This document shows positions 8,913 through 17,331 of a stretch of 64,000 bases of DNA, piece by piece (within the stretch, counting starts at the first letter, position 1; each line of letters begins with the position of its first letter). The DNA lies in the NCBI GenBank assembly GCA_963725395.1, contig CAVRYH010000009.1, positions 62,001 through 126,000 of the forward strand, in the 5' to 3' direction. The position numbers were made by a program, and so were the translations under genes. The DNA comes from Bog-756 sp963725395 (GTDB taxonomy: Bacteria > Actinomycetota > Acidimicrobiia > Acidimicrobiales > RAAP-2). The notes beneath the pieces are model-generated. The model saw only the letters and a program-made list of their open reading frames with translations, had not been told where the DNA came from and ran no database searches.

Positions 8913-10001
8913 TCACTCGGGGTGGAAGGACTCGGGAATTGCGTTGCCGAATCCGAGCCCGGATCGCACCAACGGCAGGTCCGCCATGGTCTGGACCCCG
9001 GCTGGGGCGGCACAGAGTGCGGGAATCGTGTTGATGGCCTGCATGGCGGTGGCCACACTCGCCGCCCGGACGTGCTCAGCGAGCGGCAACGGCCGTTCGT
9101 AGGACATGAGCGTGAGCAGGTGGGCTCGAATGGAAGGCTCGCCCTCCAGCGTAAGCGTCCATCCATCGAGTGGCGTCGGCCAATGGCTTGGGTACTCTCC
9201 CCCGACTGTCCAAAGCGTCTCGATCTCGACGAGGGTGTCGCCGGCTCGGAGCCCTCGCCAGTGCCATCGCTGACCGGAGACCGTCCCGGCACCCAACGTG
9301 ACTCCGAAGATGTCGTGATCCGACTCCGCCGTCACGAGCTCGACCGAGGAGGTGATCTCGTCGAGACCAGCACCCAGGGCACTGCCCAGCAGGGCGACCA
9401 TCTCCTTGAAGATCCCGCTGTTGAACCGCAGAAACTCGCTGGCCGCCTCGGTCACCTCCTGTGGTGCCCGGCCAAAGCGCATGTTGTCGAACGTGATATG
9501 GGTCGACTCGTAGAACGACCAGTCAGCCCGCTCCTGCAGTGTGATCTTCTCGATCGCTCGGGACATTCCCGAGAGCGCTAGCGGTAGCACCCCGCTCAGA
9601 TTTCCCGGATTCAGGCCGGTGCCGTGCACCGACGAGCCCCCTCTCGTGCAGGCTTCCTCCAACCGAGTGAGGTCGTCGGCAGGGAGTGAACGCGGGTGAA
9701 AGAGGAACGCGGTAGTGACCACGTTGGTGCCACTGGCCAGAAGGCGGCAAACCTCGTCGAGCGAGGCGATCCGTGGGAAGTAGGCCACGCAGTGAGCACC
9801 GAGGGCCAGAATCGCCTCCACATCCATGGTGGCCACGACACCACAAGGCTCGCGACCTGCCAGGACCCCGGCGTCTACCCCCACCTTGTCCTCCGTGTAG
9901 ACCTTGGCCCCAACCAGATCCATGTCGGGCCGCTCCAGAATCGCGCGAATCGCTTCGACGCCCTGGTTGCCAGTCGCCCACTGAACGACTCGGTAGGTCA
10001 T
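8913..10001 (-). CDS. DapB-like NAD(P)H-dependent dehydrogenase
   Basis: A 362-residue protein opening MTYRVVQWATGNQGVEAIRA, a Rossmann start in which the GNQG turn replaces GxxGxxG, as in the dihydrodipicolinate-reductase-like and 2,4-diaminopentanoate-dehydrogenase-like family. Conserved features include the HGTGLNPGN segment (about 135) and THITFDNMRFG. These enzymes act on small amines or keto compounds with NAD(P)H; the substrate here is unknown. The ATG at 10001 is the natural start of the fold, and the longer upstream frame is Arg/Ser/Cys-rich and unlike the family. Confidence 0.7.
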   Translation of the reverse strand: MTYRVVQWATGNQGVEAIRAILERPDMDLVGAKVYTEDKVGVDAGVLAGREPCGVVATMDVEAILALGAHCVAYFPRIASLDEVCRLLASGTNVVTTAFLFHPRSLPADDLTRLEEACTRGGSSVHGTGLNPGNLSGVLPLALSGMSRAIEKITLQERADWSFYESTHITFDNMRFGRAPQEVTEAASEFLRFNSGIFKEMVALLGSALGAGLDEITSSVELVTAESDHDIFGVTLGAGTVSGQRWHWRGLRAGDTLVEIETLWTVGGEYPSHWPTPLDGWTLTLEGEPSIRAHLLTLMSYERPLPLAEHVRAASVATAMQAINTIPALCAAPAGVQTMADLPLVRSGLGFGNAIPESFHPE

Positions 10002-10471
10002 CCGAACACTTTTGCACCATCGATCCGACCACCGGGCCCCTCGGTGGTGATTGCGCACACAACAATGTGGCCACTGCGGGCAGACGGAATGGGAAACGGC
10101 CCGGGCGAGGTCACGCGAACGTCCTTTCTGGTGGGTCCTCGTACCGTCTTGCATCACCGTCCTGGTCGTGCTGTTCATCTCGGTCACCCGGTGGGCTGCT
10201 ATCCGGGCCCTTGGCCGACCTATCTGTACACGATCGTCGTGGCGGGGATGGTGGCCGTCGTCGGCGTCCTAAGGGGACCGCTCCCGGCAAGTGTGGGACC
10301 GCCTCGAACTCGGCCGCCGCTTCCCCACTCGTACTCCTAGTCGACAGCTCATGCGGGCAGTGCGGGTAGTCCCAGCAACTGATTTCGGGGGCCTGGCGCC
10401 GCAGAAGTCGCACGTTCGTCACCCACGTGTCACACTTTGCCCTCTCGACGATCGACAGCGGAGGACAGCTC
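10002..10471. other. intergenic region between divergent dehydrogenase and ABC importer genes
   Basis: Apart from the possible frameshifted gene at 10051-10340, I see no complete gene. The last 130 bases should hold the promoter of the amino-acid importer operon, ending in a GGAGG site before 10472. Confidence 0.35.
10051..10340 (+). pseudogene. possible small zinc-ribbon membrane protein, frameshifted
   Basis: A TTG at 10051 opens a frame reading MRTQQCGHCGQTEWE, then PFWWVLVPSCITVLVVLFIS, a membrane helix, then degenerates. Shifting frame near 10195 gives GCYPGPWPTYLYTIVVAGMVAVVGVLRG, a second helix, ending at 10340. Cys-x2-Cys followed by two helices is a believable small protein, and the join falls between the helices. 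The start has no strong ribosome binding site, so this could be coincidence. Confidence 0.3.
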
Positions 10472-11434
10472 ATGCCCACCCAGCGGGGATTCCGGAAGGC
10501 GGCGGTGGCCACCATGATCGGGGCGGTTGCCGTCCTGGGCGCCGCCTGCTCGAGCAACTCGAGCGGCTCCACCACCACCACGGCGGCTTCGTCCACGACG
10601 ACGGCCACCAGTCCGTCGCTGCCAACGACGGTGATCCCGACCCAGCCCACCGACGCCGCGCTGGCTGCCTCGGTGCCCTCCTCGGTGAAGTCCAACGGCA
10701 CCCTGACCATCGCTCTGGACGCCACCTACGCCCCGGACGAGTTCATCGCCCCCAACGGGTCCACCATCGTGGGTATGGACGCCGACCTGGCTACCGCCAT
10801 CAGTCAGGTGCTCGGCCTCAAACCCAAGCTGATCAACGCCACCTTCGACACCATCATCCCCGGCATCCAGAGCGGCAAGTACGACATGGGCGCCTCGTCC
10901 TTCACCGACACCATCGCGCGGCAGAAGGTCGTCGACTTCGTCGACTACTTCACCGCCGGCGAGGGCTTCTATGTGAAGACCGGCAGCCCCCTAGCCTTCA
11001 ACGGCCTCGCCTCCTTGTGCGGCCACACCGTGTCGGTGGAGTCGGGCACCACCGAGCAGACCGACGCCCAGACCGAGGCCAAGGCCTGCACCAAGGCCGG
11101 TAAGCCGACGGTCACCGTCCTGGCCTTCGGCAATCAGAGTCAGGCCAACCTGGCCGTCTCCAGCGGCCGGGCCGACGTCGGCTTCGCCGACTCACAGGTG
11201 GCCGGCTACATCGTGGCCGCCTCCAATGGGGTGTTCCAGAACAGCGGCACCGCCTTCGAGGTCGCTCCCTACGGACTGGCCCTGCCCAGGGGCAACGGCA
11301 TGGCCACCCCGGTGCAAGGGGCGGTGAACCTGCTGATCTCCAATGGCGTCTACAACCAGATCCTGACCAAGTGGGGCGTCCAGTCGGGTGCGGTGACCAG
11401 CTCGGTCATCAACGGCGCCACCGCCACCAGCTAG
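10472..11434 (+). CDS. amino-acid ABC transporter substrate-binding lipoprotein
   Basis: The product has 320 residues with a lipoprotein signal peptide ending VLGAAC, Cys26 being the lipidation site. A Ser/Thr-rich linker (to about 60) leads into an SBP_bac_3 domain: LTIALDATYAPDEFIAPNG, VGMDADLATAISQVLGL and FTDTIARQKVVDFVDYF are hallmark segments for polar amino-acid binding proteins. The start is fixed by GGAGG 7 bases upstream. It is the first gene of a complete SBP-permease-ATPase operon; the exact amino acid cannot be told. Confidence 0.9.
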   Translation: MPTQRGFRKAAVATMIGAVAVLGAACSSNSSGSTTTTAASSTTTATSPSLPTTVIPTQPTDAALAASVPSSVKSNGTLTIALDATYAPDEFIAPNGSTIVGMDADLATAISQVLGLKPKLINATFDTIIPGIQSGKYDMGASSFTDTIARQKVVDFVDYFTAGEGFYVKTGSPLAFNGLASLCGHTVSVESGTTEQTDAQTEAKACTKAGKPTVTVLAFGNQSQANLAVSSGRADVGFADSQVAGYIVAASNGVFQNSGTAFEVAPYGLALPRGNGMATPVQGAVNLLISNGVYNQILTKWGVQSGAVTSSVINGATATS

Positions 11435-11465
11435 TCTCCCCGACCGGTCCCGGACGACCCGACCG

Positions 11466-12506
11466 ATGCCCGAGTCGCCAGGCGCCCCGGGTCCCTCAGC
11501 GTGGCCGGTGCCTCCGGGGCCTGACCCGTCAGAACCAGTTGCCGCGTCGGCCCTGACGGTGGTCCCCGTGCGCCACCCGTGGCGCTGGGTGGCCAGCGCT
11601 TTGGTGTTGGTAGTGGTGGCCATGATGGTCAACACCCTGTTCTTCTCCCACGTTGAGCGGGGAGGAGTGCGTGAAGGGCGCTTCCAGTGGGGGGTGGTGG
11701 GTAAGTACCTCTTCTACCACCCGATCCTCCGCGGCATCGGAGTCACCCTTGAGCTGACCGTCATCGCCATGGCGGCGGGCATCACCATCGGGGTGCTGCT
11801 GGCGGTGATGCGCCTGTCCCCCAATCGGCTGCTCTCCGGTGCGGCCTGGATCTACATCTGGTTCTTCCGGGGAACCCCGGTGCTGGTCCAGCTCTTCTTC
11901 TGGTATGTGGGCATCACCTACCTCTACCCCCACCTCTCCTTCGGGATCCCGTTCGGGCCTGGCTTCGTCACCGTCAATGCCAACGTGCTGGTGACCTCCT
12001 TCGTGGCCGGGGCACTGGGCCTCAGCCTGAACGAGGGCGCCTACATGGCCGAGATCGTGCGGGCCGGGATCATCTCGGTCGACGAAGGCCAGACCGAGGC
12101 CGCCCAATCGCTCGGGATGTCCAAGCGTCAGACCCTCCGGCTCATCGTGCTGCCCCAGGCCATGCGGATCATCATCCCCCCGACCGGCAACGAGACCATC
12201 TCGATGCTCAAAACCACCTCGCTGGTCTACGTGATCGCCGTGACCGAGCTCTTCACCGCCACCCAGAACGTCTCCAACGCCAACTACGAGACGGTGCCGC
12301 TGTTGCTGGTGGCCAGCATCTGGTATCTGTTCTTCACCTCGATCCTCACCGTGGGGCAGTACTACGTCGAGCGCCACTACGCCCGCGGTTCCCTCCGGGC
12401 GCTGCCGCCCACCCCCCTCCAGCGACTACGGCAATCGCTGCTCCACCTGCATCCCGAACCGGCGCCCGCGCTCGCCGAGGTCCCTTGGGCGGCACCTCAT
12501 GAGTGA
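11466..12506 (+). CDS. amino-acid ABC transporter permease
   Basis: A 346-residue inner-membrane permease of the HisM/GlnP type. The EAA loop is clear: EIVRAGIISVDEGQTEAAQSLGMS, followed by RLIVLPQAMRIIIPP. FFRGTPVLVQLFF marks the typical segment near the second helix. The N-terminus has an extra Pro-rich stretch of about 35 residues before the first helix. It follows the binding protein by 31 bases and overlaps the ATPase gene by 8 bases, so the three are translated together. Confidence 0.9.
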   Translation: MPESPGAPGPSAWPVPPGPDPSEPVAASALTVVPVRHPWRWVASALVLVVVAMMVNTLFFSHVERGGVREGRFQWGVVGKYLFYHPILRGIGVTLELTVIAMAAGITIGVLLAVMRLSPNRLLSGAAWIYIWFFRGTPVLVQLFFWYVGITYLYPHLSFGIPFGPGFVTVNANVLVTSFVAGALGLSLNEGAYMAEIVRAGIISVDEGQTEAAQSLGMSKRQTLRLIVLPQAMRIIIPPTGNETISMLKTTSLVYVIAVTELFTATQNVSNANYETVPLLLVASIWYLFFTSILTVGQYYVERHYARGSLRALPPTPLQRLRQSLLHLHPEPAPALAEVPWAAPHE

Positions 12507-13263
12507 GCCGATGGTCGAAGCACGTCGGGTCTGCAAATCCTTCGGCCGGACCGAGGTTCTCAAGGGCATCGACCTGACGGTCAACCGGGGCGAGGTGCTG
12601 TGCCTGATCGGCCCGTCGGGCTCGGGGAAGAGCACCTTCCTGCGATGCATCAACCACCTCGAGAAGGTGGACGGTGGCGAGCTATCGGTCGACGGCGAGC
12701 TAGTCGGGTACCGACTCAGCGGCGACAAGCTCTACGAACTGCGCGACCGGGAGGTCTGCGGAAAGCGGGCCGAGATCGGTATGGTCTTCCAGCGGTTCAA
12801 CCTCTTCCCCCACATGAGCGTGCTCGACAACGTCATGTCGGGTCCGGTCCGGGTGCGCCGGGAGTCGGCGGCGGTCGCCCGCGAACGGGCCCACCGCCTC
12901 CTGGAAAGGGTCGGCCTGGCCGACAAGGTGTCGAGCTATCCCAACCAGCTCTCGGGGGGTCAGCAGCAGCGCGTGGCAATCGCCCGGGCGCTGGCCATGG
13001 AGCCCAAGCTGATGCTCTTCGACGAGCCGACCTCCGCGCTCGACCCCGAGCTGGTGGGCGACGTGCTCGACGTCATGCGCGGCCTGGCCGACGACGGAAT
13101 GACGATGATCGTGGTCACCCACGAAATGGGTTTCGCCCGCGAGGTCGGCGACACCGTGGTCTTCATGGACGGCGGGGTGGTGGTGGAGGCCGGCGAGCCG
13201 GTCCAGGTTCTCACCAACCCCCGCCACGAGCGCACCCGCTCGTTCCTCTCCAAGGTTCTCTGA
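12499..13263 (+). CDS. amino-acid ABC transporter ATP-binding protein
   Basis: The 254-residue ATPase carries Walker A GPSGSGKST (38-46), the Q-loop FQRFNLFPHMSV, signature LSGGQQQR (about 152), Walker B LMLFDEPTSALDPE (about 173) and the H-loop VTHEMGFAREV. These match the GlnQ/HisP group that powers polar amino-acid uptake. Its ATG overlaps the end of the permease gene, indicating translational coupling. Confidence 0.92.
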   Translation: MSEPMVEARRVCKSFGRTEVLKGIDLTVNRGEVLCLIGPSGSGKSTFLRCINHLEKVDGGELSVDGELVGYRLSGDKLYELRDREVCGKRAEIGMVFQRFNLFPHMSVLDNVMSGPVRVRRESAAVARERAHRLLERVGLADKVSSYPNQLSGGQQQRVAIARALAMEPKLMLFDEPTSALDPELVGDVLDVMRGLADDGMTMIVVTHEMGFAREVGDTVVFMDGGVVVEAGEPVQVLTNPRHERTRSFLSKVL

Positions 13264-13474
13264 CCCGGGGATCGTGCCAGAGAGCACCGAGAATCCATCC
13301 GGCCGGTTCAGACCACCGGTCGGTCTTCATGGACCAACCGAAGACGGCGTTGCAGCGGCACAGATTCTCCGGCTCGAAGCTACTGTTCGGCGGCGGAGCT
13401 TCCACGGTGAGTGAGCAACTGTCTTCGGTACTCAGCCTGTGGGTGACCTGAACATTGGTCACCACGACCGGTCG

Positions 13475-14788
13475 CTAATCCGCACGATAGTAGGTTCCAT
13501 CGCAGCGGAACCCCTTGGTCGAGCCGGCCACCGCCGGGTCGTCGAGCCGTTGAAACTTGCCGCTCGAGACCTGACCCAGCAGATAGCAGGTGATTGGCAC
13601 CTTTCCCGCCGGATTGCTCACCGGGATGAGGCCCCCTCCGTCAAAAGAGTTGATCTTCCGCAGTGCTTTCAGGAGCGATCCCCGGCTCGGGTCTGTTCCA
13701 GCATTGCGAAGCGCGTCGACGAACAGTTGGCCGCACAGCCAGCCGGTCAGTGTGAAGAAGTCAGGCGTGAATCCCGGTGAGACTCTCTGGACCCAATAGT
13801 TGAACGTGGTGATCGTCGGGATCTGGGCCGCGTCCTCACCCAGGTAGAGCGAAGCTGCCTGCTCCAAATAGGCCCCATCGACCGCATCAGGGCCACCGGC
13901 GTTACGGATCAGCTGCGGGTTGTATGAAGGGGCCCCAAGTACCACAACAGGGTGGAAATCCTGTTGGGTTAGGTCTCGGAAAATGGCAGATGCGTAGTTC
14001 TGGGGTTCCTGTTCGAGGAAGAGGATCTGCACCCCGAGATTCTTCATAGCTACCACCTGCGCCGTGAAGTCCGTCGTCGTGGGCGGGAGTGCCGGGTCAT
14101 AGAGAACCGTGTAGTCCAGGTGCTGCATGGCCAGCTTCTCGTTGTCCCACGTCAACTCGGTCGACGGTAGGTTGGCAACGATGGTGGCCGTGCGTGCAAT
14201 CCGCGTGGGGTACTTCTGTTTGAAGTAGAGGAGCGGACCTGTCGGCCATCCGTTCGAGGCCGGGATCGGGCTGAAGTTGTTTGGGAGCTTCTCTGTTGCC
14301 GGGTCGAGAGACGCCGTCACATCAGGGAACCCGGGGTTGGACTCGATCTCCGGCTCACTGAAGCTGTCCTCGAGCGACAACCCACCCACGCTCGCGAAGT
14401 CGCTTTGGACGACACTGTTGACTTCCTGCTTGTTGAGCGCCCCCTGGAACTGGTCGTCGGCGCTCGACACCTCGATCTTCCGTCCGTTGACTCCACCTTG
14501 GGAGTTCACATACGCGGCGTACGCTTTCGTACCGACCAGGGCGCCGGTGAACAGGCCCGCCAACAGCGTCGTCACATTGCCTATCGTCACCGACGTGGGT
14601 GTCACCCCCGTGTGGTCCTGGAAGGCGGAGGCGGGGATCGGCGGCATCGACGGGCCGCTCGCGTCGCCACTCGTCGAGTTGGTCGAAGAGCATGCGGTCA
14701 GGAGTCCGACCATGAGCACCACAACGACGGCGACCACAGAATGTGGGCTCCGTCGCATCCGAACGACCACAGGACTATCCCGGACCAT
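13475..14788 (-). CDS. branched-chain-type substrate-binding lipoprotein (Peripla_BP_6)
   Basis: This 437-residue lipoprotein (signal helix VVVVLMVGLLTAC, Cys33) has a type I periplasmic-binding fold: SVTIGNVTTLLAGLFTGALVG and YVNSQGGVNGRKIEV are typical of LivJ-like and amide-binding proteins. The start at 14788 is set by a GGGAGG site 4 bases upstream; the ATG ten codons later lacks one. No permease or ATPase gene is adjacent, so it is an orphan that either serves a distant transporter or acts as a sensor. Confidence 0.8.
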   Translation of the reverse strand: MVRDSPVVVRMRRSPHSVVAVVVVLMVGLLTACSSTNSTSGDASGPSMPPIPASAFQDHTGVTPTSVTIGNVTTLLAGLFTGALVGTKAYAAYVNSQGGVNGRKIEVSSADDQFQGALNKQEVNSVVQSDFASVGGLSLEDSFSEPEIESNPGFPDVTASLDPATEKLPNNFSPIPASNGWPTGPLLYFKQKYPTRIARTATIVANLPSTELTWDNEKLAMQHLDYTVLYDPALPPTTTDFTAQVVAMKNLGVQILFLEQEPQNYASAIFRDLTQQDFHPVVVLGAPSYNPQLIRNAGGPDAVDGAYLEQAASLYLGEDAAQIPTITTFNYWVQRVSPGFTPDFFTLTGWLCGQLFVDALRNAGTDPSRGSLLKALRKINSFDGGGLIPVSNPAGKVPITCYLLGQVSSGKFQRLDDPAVAGSTKGFRCDGTYYRAD

Positions 14789-15072
14789 GAACCCTCCCGA
14801 TCGCCGATCTTCCACGCGCTTCGGCGACGACCGATCGCGTACGACGATGGCCCAAAGGTACTCCTCGAACCCGTGCCCAGCAGGCCCACCGGATCAGGTG
14901 GGCCTCCTGGATCACGATCCCAGCCGGGTAGGCCGGTCACCCCCCGGCCGATCCAAAGTGTCCCCTCGGCAGCTGGTTACTGACGAACGACCCAGTCGGA
15001 GCGCGCTCGACTGGGGGTCCTCCGACGGCCCCGGACCGGTCATTCCGGGGCTACCTGTGGGTCGAGCCTCAG

Positions 15073-15831
15073 TCACCGTTGGATGATCTTTCCGACGACG
15101 ATGGACACTTCGTAGAAAACGTAGAGGGGGACAGCTAACGCCAACATCGAAAAGGGATCGGAGCTTGGCGTGATCACCCCGGCCACCACGACGATGAGCA
15201 CAATCGCCCAGCGCCTCCACGAGGAGAGCTTCTTTGCCGACACGACGCCGGCCAGCTCCAACGAGACCAGAAGCACCGGGAACTGGAACGTGATGCCGAA
15301 GACCACCATCAACAGCACGATCAGGCTGATGTAATTGATCGGATCGAAGATCTCGTGCAGGCTCGGACCCCCGATGCTGTCGAGCCACTTCAGGGCATGG
15401 GGGAACGTTACGAGCGCGACAAAGCAGCCTAGCGAGAACAGGCCCATCGAGGCGACGATGAAAGGAACGGCGTAGCGCTTCTCCTTGGGATTCAAGCCCG
15501 GGGTGACGAACCGCCAAAACTCCCAGAGCAGCACCGGCGCAGCCAGAAACAGGCCACCGTAGGCGGCTATTTTGACCCGAAGCGCCAGTCCATCAAGCGG
15601 CCCGGTGATGTAGAACCCACAATGGCTTGGCGCCACCTCGCAGTAGGGGTGCCGCAGGAACGACAAGATCCAGGGGTAGAGCAAAAAGGCTGCAGTGGTG
15701 GCGATGATGAAGGCCGTAGCCGATATGAGCACGCGCGACCGCAGTTCGGTCAGGTGCTCGACCAGGGTCATGGCGTCTTGCCTGGGTCGGGGCGCCCTTC
15801 GGCGCATCAGTGACACGGCCACGGGTATCAC
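15073..15831 (-). CDS. tatC: Sec-independent protein translocase subunit TatC
   Basis: The 252-residue product has six membrane helices. The N-terminal MTLVEHLTELRSRVLIS is the signature through which TatC recognises twin-arginine signals, and FVTPGLNPKEKRY is the conserved loop after helix 2. Together with TatB it forms the receptor complex for folded substrates. The start is uncertain: GTG at 15831 or ATG at 15807; neither has a strong ribosome binding site. It is the last gene of a tatA-tatB-tatC order on the minus strand, 33 bases after tatB. Confidence 0.92.
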   Translation of the reverse strand: MIPVAVSLMRRRAPRPRQDAMTLVEHLTELRSRVLISATAFIIATTAAFLLYPWILSFLRHPYCEVAPSHCGFYITGPLDGLALRVKIAAYGGLFLAAPVLLWEFWRFVTPGLNPKEKRYAVPFIVASMGLFSLGCFVALVTFPHALKWLDSIGGPSLHEIFDPINYISLIVLLMVVFGITFQFPVLLVSLELAGVVSAKKLSSWRRWAIVLIVVVAGVITPSSDPFSMLALAVPLYVFYEVSIVVGKIIQR

Positions 15832-15864
15832 GACCGTCCGGTCGCATTCGGCAAGTTGACCGGC

Positions 15865-16329
15865 TCAATTCATCCCGGGGTCGCACACGACCCCGTCATC
15901 GGAACGGGCGCAGTTCCCAATGCCGGCGGCATCGACGACACGACTCGCCGCTATCTGGCAGGATTCTTCATGGGCCTTCTCCGTGGCCTCGGGTCGGTCG
16001 TTTCCCAATGACCCGGGCGCGAGACCGACCGAGACCTGGGCTCCGGTTCCCCCGACCGCCTCGGAAGTCGTCACGTCCTGGGTACCGTGGGTCTCGGCCA
16101 GATTGTCGAGAAAGGACAACGGCGACCGCACTGCCTGGGAGATCGCCTCGGTTGAGGGAAGGCCAGGAAACTCTCCGCGCACTTCGGACTCGAGCTTCTC
16201 GCGAAACTTCCGGAAATCCGCCCAGAAACCACCGATCTGCTTGGCAAACTTCGGCAGCCTGTCGGGGCCCAGAACGACGAGACCAATCACCAGAATCACC
16301 AATAGCTTTGCCGGGCTGAGAAATGGCAT
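15865..16329 (-). CDS. tatB: Sec-independent protein translocase subunit TatB
   Basis: The 154-residue protein has one N-terminal helix (AKLLVILVIGLVVLGPDRLP), the GP hinge, then an amphipathic helix FAKQIGGFWADFRKFREKLE and a long acidic tail. The LGPDRLP hinge and E-rich amphipathic helix mark TatB rather than TatA. It lies between tatA and tatC, 22 bases downstream of tatA, and should act in the substrate receptor complex. Confidence 0.88.
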   Translation of the reverse strand: MPFLSPAKLLVILVIGLVVLGPDRLPKFAKQIGGFWADFRKFREKLESEVRGEFPGLPSTEAISQAVRSPLSFLDNLAETHGTQDVTTSEAVGGTGAQVSVGLAPGSLGNDRPEATEKAHEESCQIAASRVVDAAGIGNCARSDDGVVCDPGMN

Positions 16330-16351
16330 GGCTGCCTCCTCGACGAAGCGG

Positions 16352-16624
16352 CTAGGACGCAGTGCCCGGAGAACCGGCTGTTGTGGCGTCGACGGTCAGG
16401 ATCGTCTCTGCCGGCGTGAGCGGGGTCGTCTGGAGCGCTGCATTAGTACCGGCCTCGCCCTCGGCGGCACCCTCGTTGATCCCCTTCTTGAACTCCTTCT
16501 GGGCCGAACCCAGCGAGCGCGCCAGCTTGGGTATCTGGGTGGATCCGAACAGCACCAGAACCACAACGATCAGGACGATCACGCCGTCGACGCCGAATAT
16601 CTCTGCTGGTGGGGTGAAGTGCAC
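16352..16624 (-). CDS. tatA: Sec-independent protein translocase subunit TatA
   Basis: This 90-residue protein has a membrane helix (VIVLIVVVLVLFG), the FG hinge, and an amphipathic helix IPKLARSLGSAQKEFKKG, the classic TatA plan for forming the translocation pore. The GTG start at 16624 follows AGGAGA at a good distance; the upstream in-frame residues (Ser/Arg-rich) look non-coding. It is the first gene of the tat operon and faces the Tat-signal protein at 16963. Confidence 0.88.
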   Translation of the reverse strand: MHFTPPAEIFGVDGVIVLIVVVLVLFGSTQIPKLARSLGSAQKEFKKGINEGAAEGEAGTNAALQTTPLTPAETILTVDATTAGSPGTAS

Positions 16625-16962
16625 GGTGGTCTCTCCTTTGTCGTCAACCTTGAGCCCGAGGCCTAGAGGCGATTGCCCAGACTGTCTCGATACATTCGTT
16701 GCGCACGTCCGCCCGGATGATCGAAACGGCGACCCGATCTCGAGAGGCGACATTCAATGGGCATTGGTTGGAGGCTCAGACCCCGCGTCGTCGCGCAACG
16801 GGGTTGCTCGAGCCCGCCCAACCTCGGTACGACTGCTCAAGACCGATTCGGACGTTTCGAAACAATTTCCGGATTTCGTCATCCAACCCCGGGATCGGCA
16901 CCGATCAATCTCCGTGGACATTACGTCCTCGCCACGCACCTCAATCCTGCCGGGAGGTCTCG
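16625..16962. other. divergent promoter region between tatABC and the Tat-substrate genes
   Basis: This 338-base gap must hold promoters in both directions. It contains a 10-base palindrome GTTTCGAAAC and a short inverted repeat CAATG-GG-CATTG. I cannot assign a -35/-10 pair. No coding frame here looks convincing. Confidence 0.4.
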
Positions 16963-17268
16963 ATGAGCGGAGTCAGCAGACGCGTGTTCTTGAAGGGGAG
17001 TTCTGCAGCCATTGTCGCTGCGGGTGCCGTCTCGGCGATCCCCGGACTCCCTGTTGTGGCCGGACTGGTCGACACCCAGGGTCCCGCCGATGTCGAGGCC
17101 GCTGAGACGACCGTGTCGGACGCCGAGGCGTCCGCATTCACAGCCGAGCCGCTTGTGGCCCACGTCCGTGATCTCGCCACCGGGGAGATCGGACTGTTCT
17201 CGGGTACCCGGGAGATCACCGTGCTGAACCCCCAGCTCGCGGCATCGCTTGTCAGGGCTTTGCGCTGA
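16963..17268 (+). CDS. small twin-arginine signal protein (101 aa)
   Basis: The protein starts MSGVSRRVFLKGSSAAIVAA: a consensus Tat motif (SRRVFLK) followed by a weakly hydrophobic, Ala/Val-rich signal region. The remaining ~60 residues carry an acidic linker and a compact segment with LVAHVRDLATGEIGLFSGTR and a Leu/Ala-rich end. GGGAGG lies 5 bases before the ATG. It sits opposite the tat operon and 63 bases before a DUF4331 gene that has no signal of its own, so it may be the signal-bearing partner for co-export. That role is inference. Confidence 0.75.
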   Translation: MSGVSRRVFLKGSSAAIVAAGAVSAIPGLPVVAGLVDTQGPADVEAAETTVSDAEASAFTAEPLVAHVRDLATGEIGLFSGTREITVLNPQLAASLVRALR

Positions 17269-17331
17269 GAGCGCCGATCACATCGCCATCTGCATTCCAC
17301 TGTCCACTCCTACCAAGAACTGAGGTAAGCC

